In this document: one piece after another, positions 5,181-5,420 of the stretch
Position numbering within the stretch: position 1 is the stretch's first letter
Layout of the letters: every line of letters begins with the position of its first letter
DNA from: a bacterium
GTDB lineage: Bacteria; Gemmatimonadota; Gemmatimonadetes; Gemmatimonadales; Gemmatimonadaceae
Direction of reading: 5' to 3'
DNA length: 5,420 nt
NCBI GenBank assembly: GCA_021802745.1
Contig: JAJZRK010000217.1
Coordinates: 1-5,420 of the forward strand
Made by a program: the position numbers and the translations under genes
Notes under the pieces: generated by a model
Seen by the model: the letters and a program-made list of their open reading frames with translations, nothing else
Told to the model about the DNA's origin: nothing
Database searches by the model: none

Positions 5181-5420
5181 TTGGCTCGTATGGATGTCGC
5201 AATGCCGCAGATGGGCGAGTCAATCGCCGAGGGCACGCTCTCGCGGTGGCTCAAGAAGGTCGGCGATGACGTGAAGCGGGACGAGCCGATCTTCGAGATC
5301 TCCACCGACAAGGTGGACGCGGAGATCCCGTCGCCCACGAGCGGCGTGCTCGCCGAGATCCTCGTCGGCGAGGGGACCACCGTTGCCGTCCAGACAGTAG
5401 TCTCCCTCATCGAGACGTAG
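5181..5420 (+). CDS. Free-standing lipoyl-domain protein (or E2 truncated after its lipoyl domain)
   Basis: A 79-residue protein that is a single biotinyl/lipoyl attachment domain. Such domains carry lipoyl-lysine and shuttle acyl groups between E1, E2 and E3 in 2-oxoacid dehydrogenases. [13 protein letters not shown] (6-18) is the E2-type N-terminus; [13 protein letters not shown] (38-50) holds the lipoylated Lys44 in the D-K-V/A turn; [15 protein letters not shown] (54-68) completes the domain. The D-K-V turn and the E-S-I-x-E-G start favour lipoyl over biotin, which would have M-K-M. E2 proteins normally continue through a flexible Ala/Pro linker into a subunit-binding and a catalytic domain, but here TAG follows SLIET directly. 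The protein may work as a mobile carrier, or be the front of a broken E2; sequence beyond the window would decide. It starts 12 nt after the membrane-protein gene. The domain call is very firm. Confidence 0.93.
   Translation: MARMDVAMPQMGESIAEGTLSRWLKKVGDDVKRDEPIFEISTDKVDAEIPSPTSGVLAEILVGEGTTVAVQTVVSLIET

Noticed and set aside
4352..5410. 352-codon open frame on the minus strand
   Set aside because: It spans four plus-strand genes including the unmistakable lipoyl domain. Its translation has no recognisable motif, and the plus-strand genes have proper starts, stops and ribosome sites.

Overview
This is a GC-rich bacterial segment with dense, mostly co-directional coding. Three proteins carry lipoprotein-type signal peptides, which points to a diderm (Gram-negative-type) host. 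The gene content (Bacteroidetes-type inositol-3-phosphate synthase beside a CDP-alcohol phosphatidyltransferase, a GH3 enzyme of the NagZ-like branch, a DUF1343 protein) together with the high GC would fit Gemmatimonadota or a similar environmental phylum. That assignment is inference from composition and recalled family resemblance, not a database match.

Region 1 (1-1876) is a divergent pair. On the minus strand is the N-terminal 243 codons of a GH3 glycoside hydrolase lipoprotein, which runs off the left edge. On the plus strand is a DUF1343/NamZ-family (GH171) protein, also with a lipoprotein-like N-terminus. Their start codons overlap in the 6-bp string GTGCAT, unless the NamZ-like gene starts 30 nt later behind a better ribosome-binding site. 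NagZ-type GH3 and NamZ-type GH171 enzymes are known to act together on peptidoglycan amino sugars. In both proteins here, residues I expect to be conserved look changed, most clearly in the NamZ-like one.

Region 2 (1877-2027) is a short non-coding gap holding a convincing sigma70-type promoter (TTGATC, 17 nt, TACAAT). It places the start of the next gene at 2028 rather than at the longer-frame GTG at 1950.

Region 3 (2028-4840) looks like an operon for inositol phospholipid synthesis. It holds a CDP-alcohol phosphatidyltransferase with a complete catalytic signature (probable phosphatidylinositol-phosphate synthase), then inositol-3-phosphate synthase (Ino1), then a small lipoprotein with a FixH/YtkA-like beta-domain whose start overlaps the Ino1 stop by 4 bp, then an unrecognised 103-residue protein. 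Ino1 would make inositol 3-phosphate from glucose 6-phosphate and the transferase would attach it to CDP-diacylglycerol. No phosphatase for the last step to phosphatidylinositol is recognisable in the window.

Region 4 (4841-5420) holds a small two-helix membrane protein with a pair of cysteines between the helices. It is followed by a 79-residue protein that is essentially one lipoyl domain with its own stop codon, preceded by a perfect AGGAGG and a TTG start. A free-standing lipoyl domain that otherwise looks like the front of a 2-oxoacid dehydrogenase E2 is one of the more interesting items here. I saw no RNA genes, CRISPR arrays, insertion sequences or convincing terminators.
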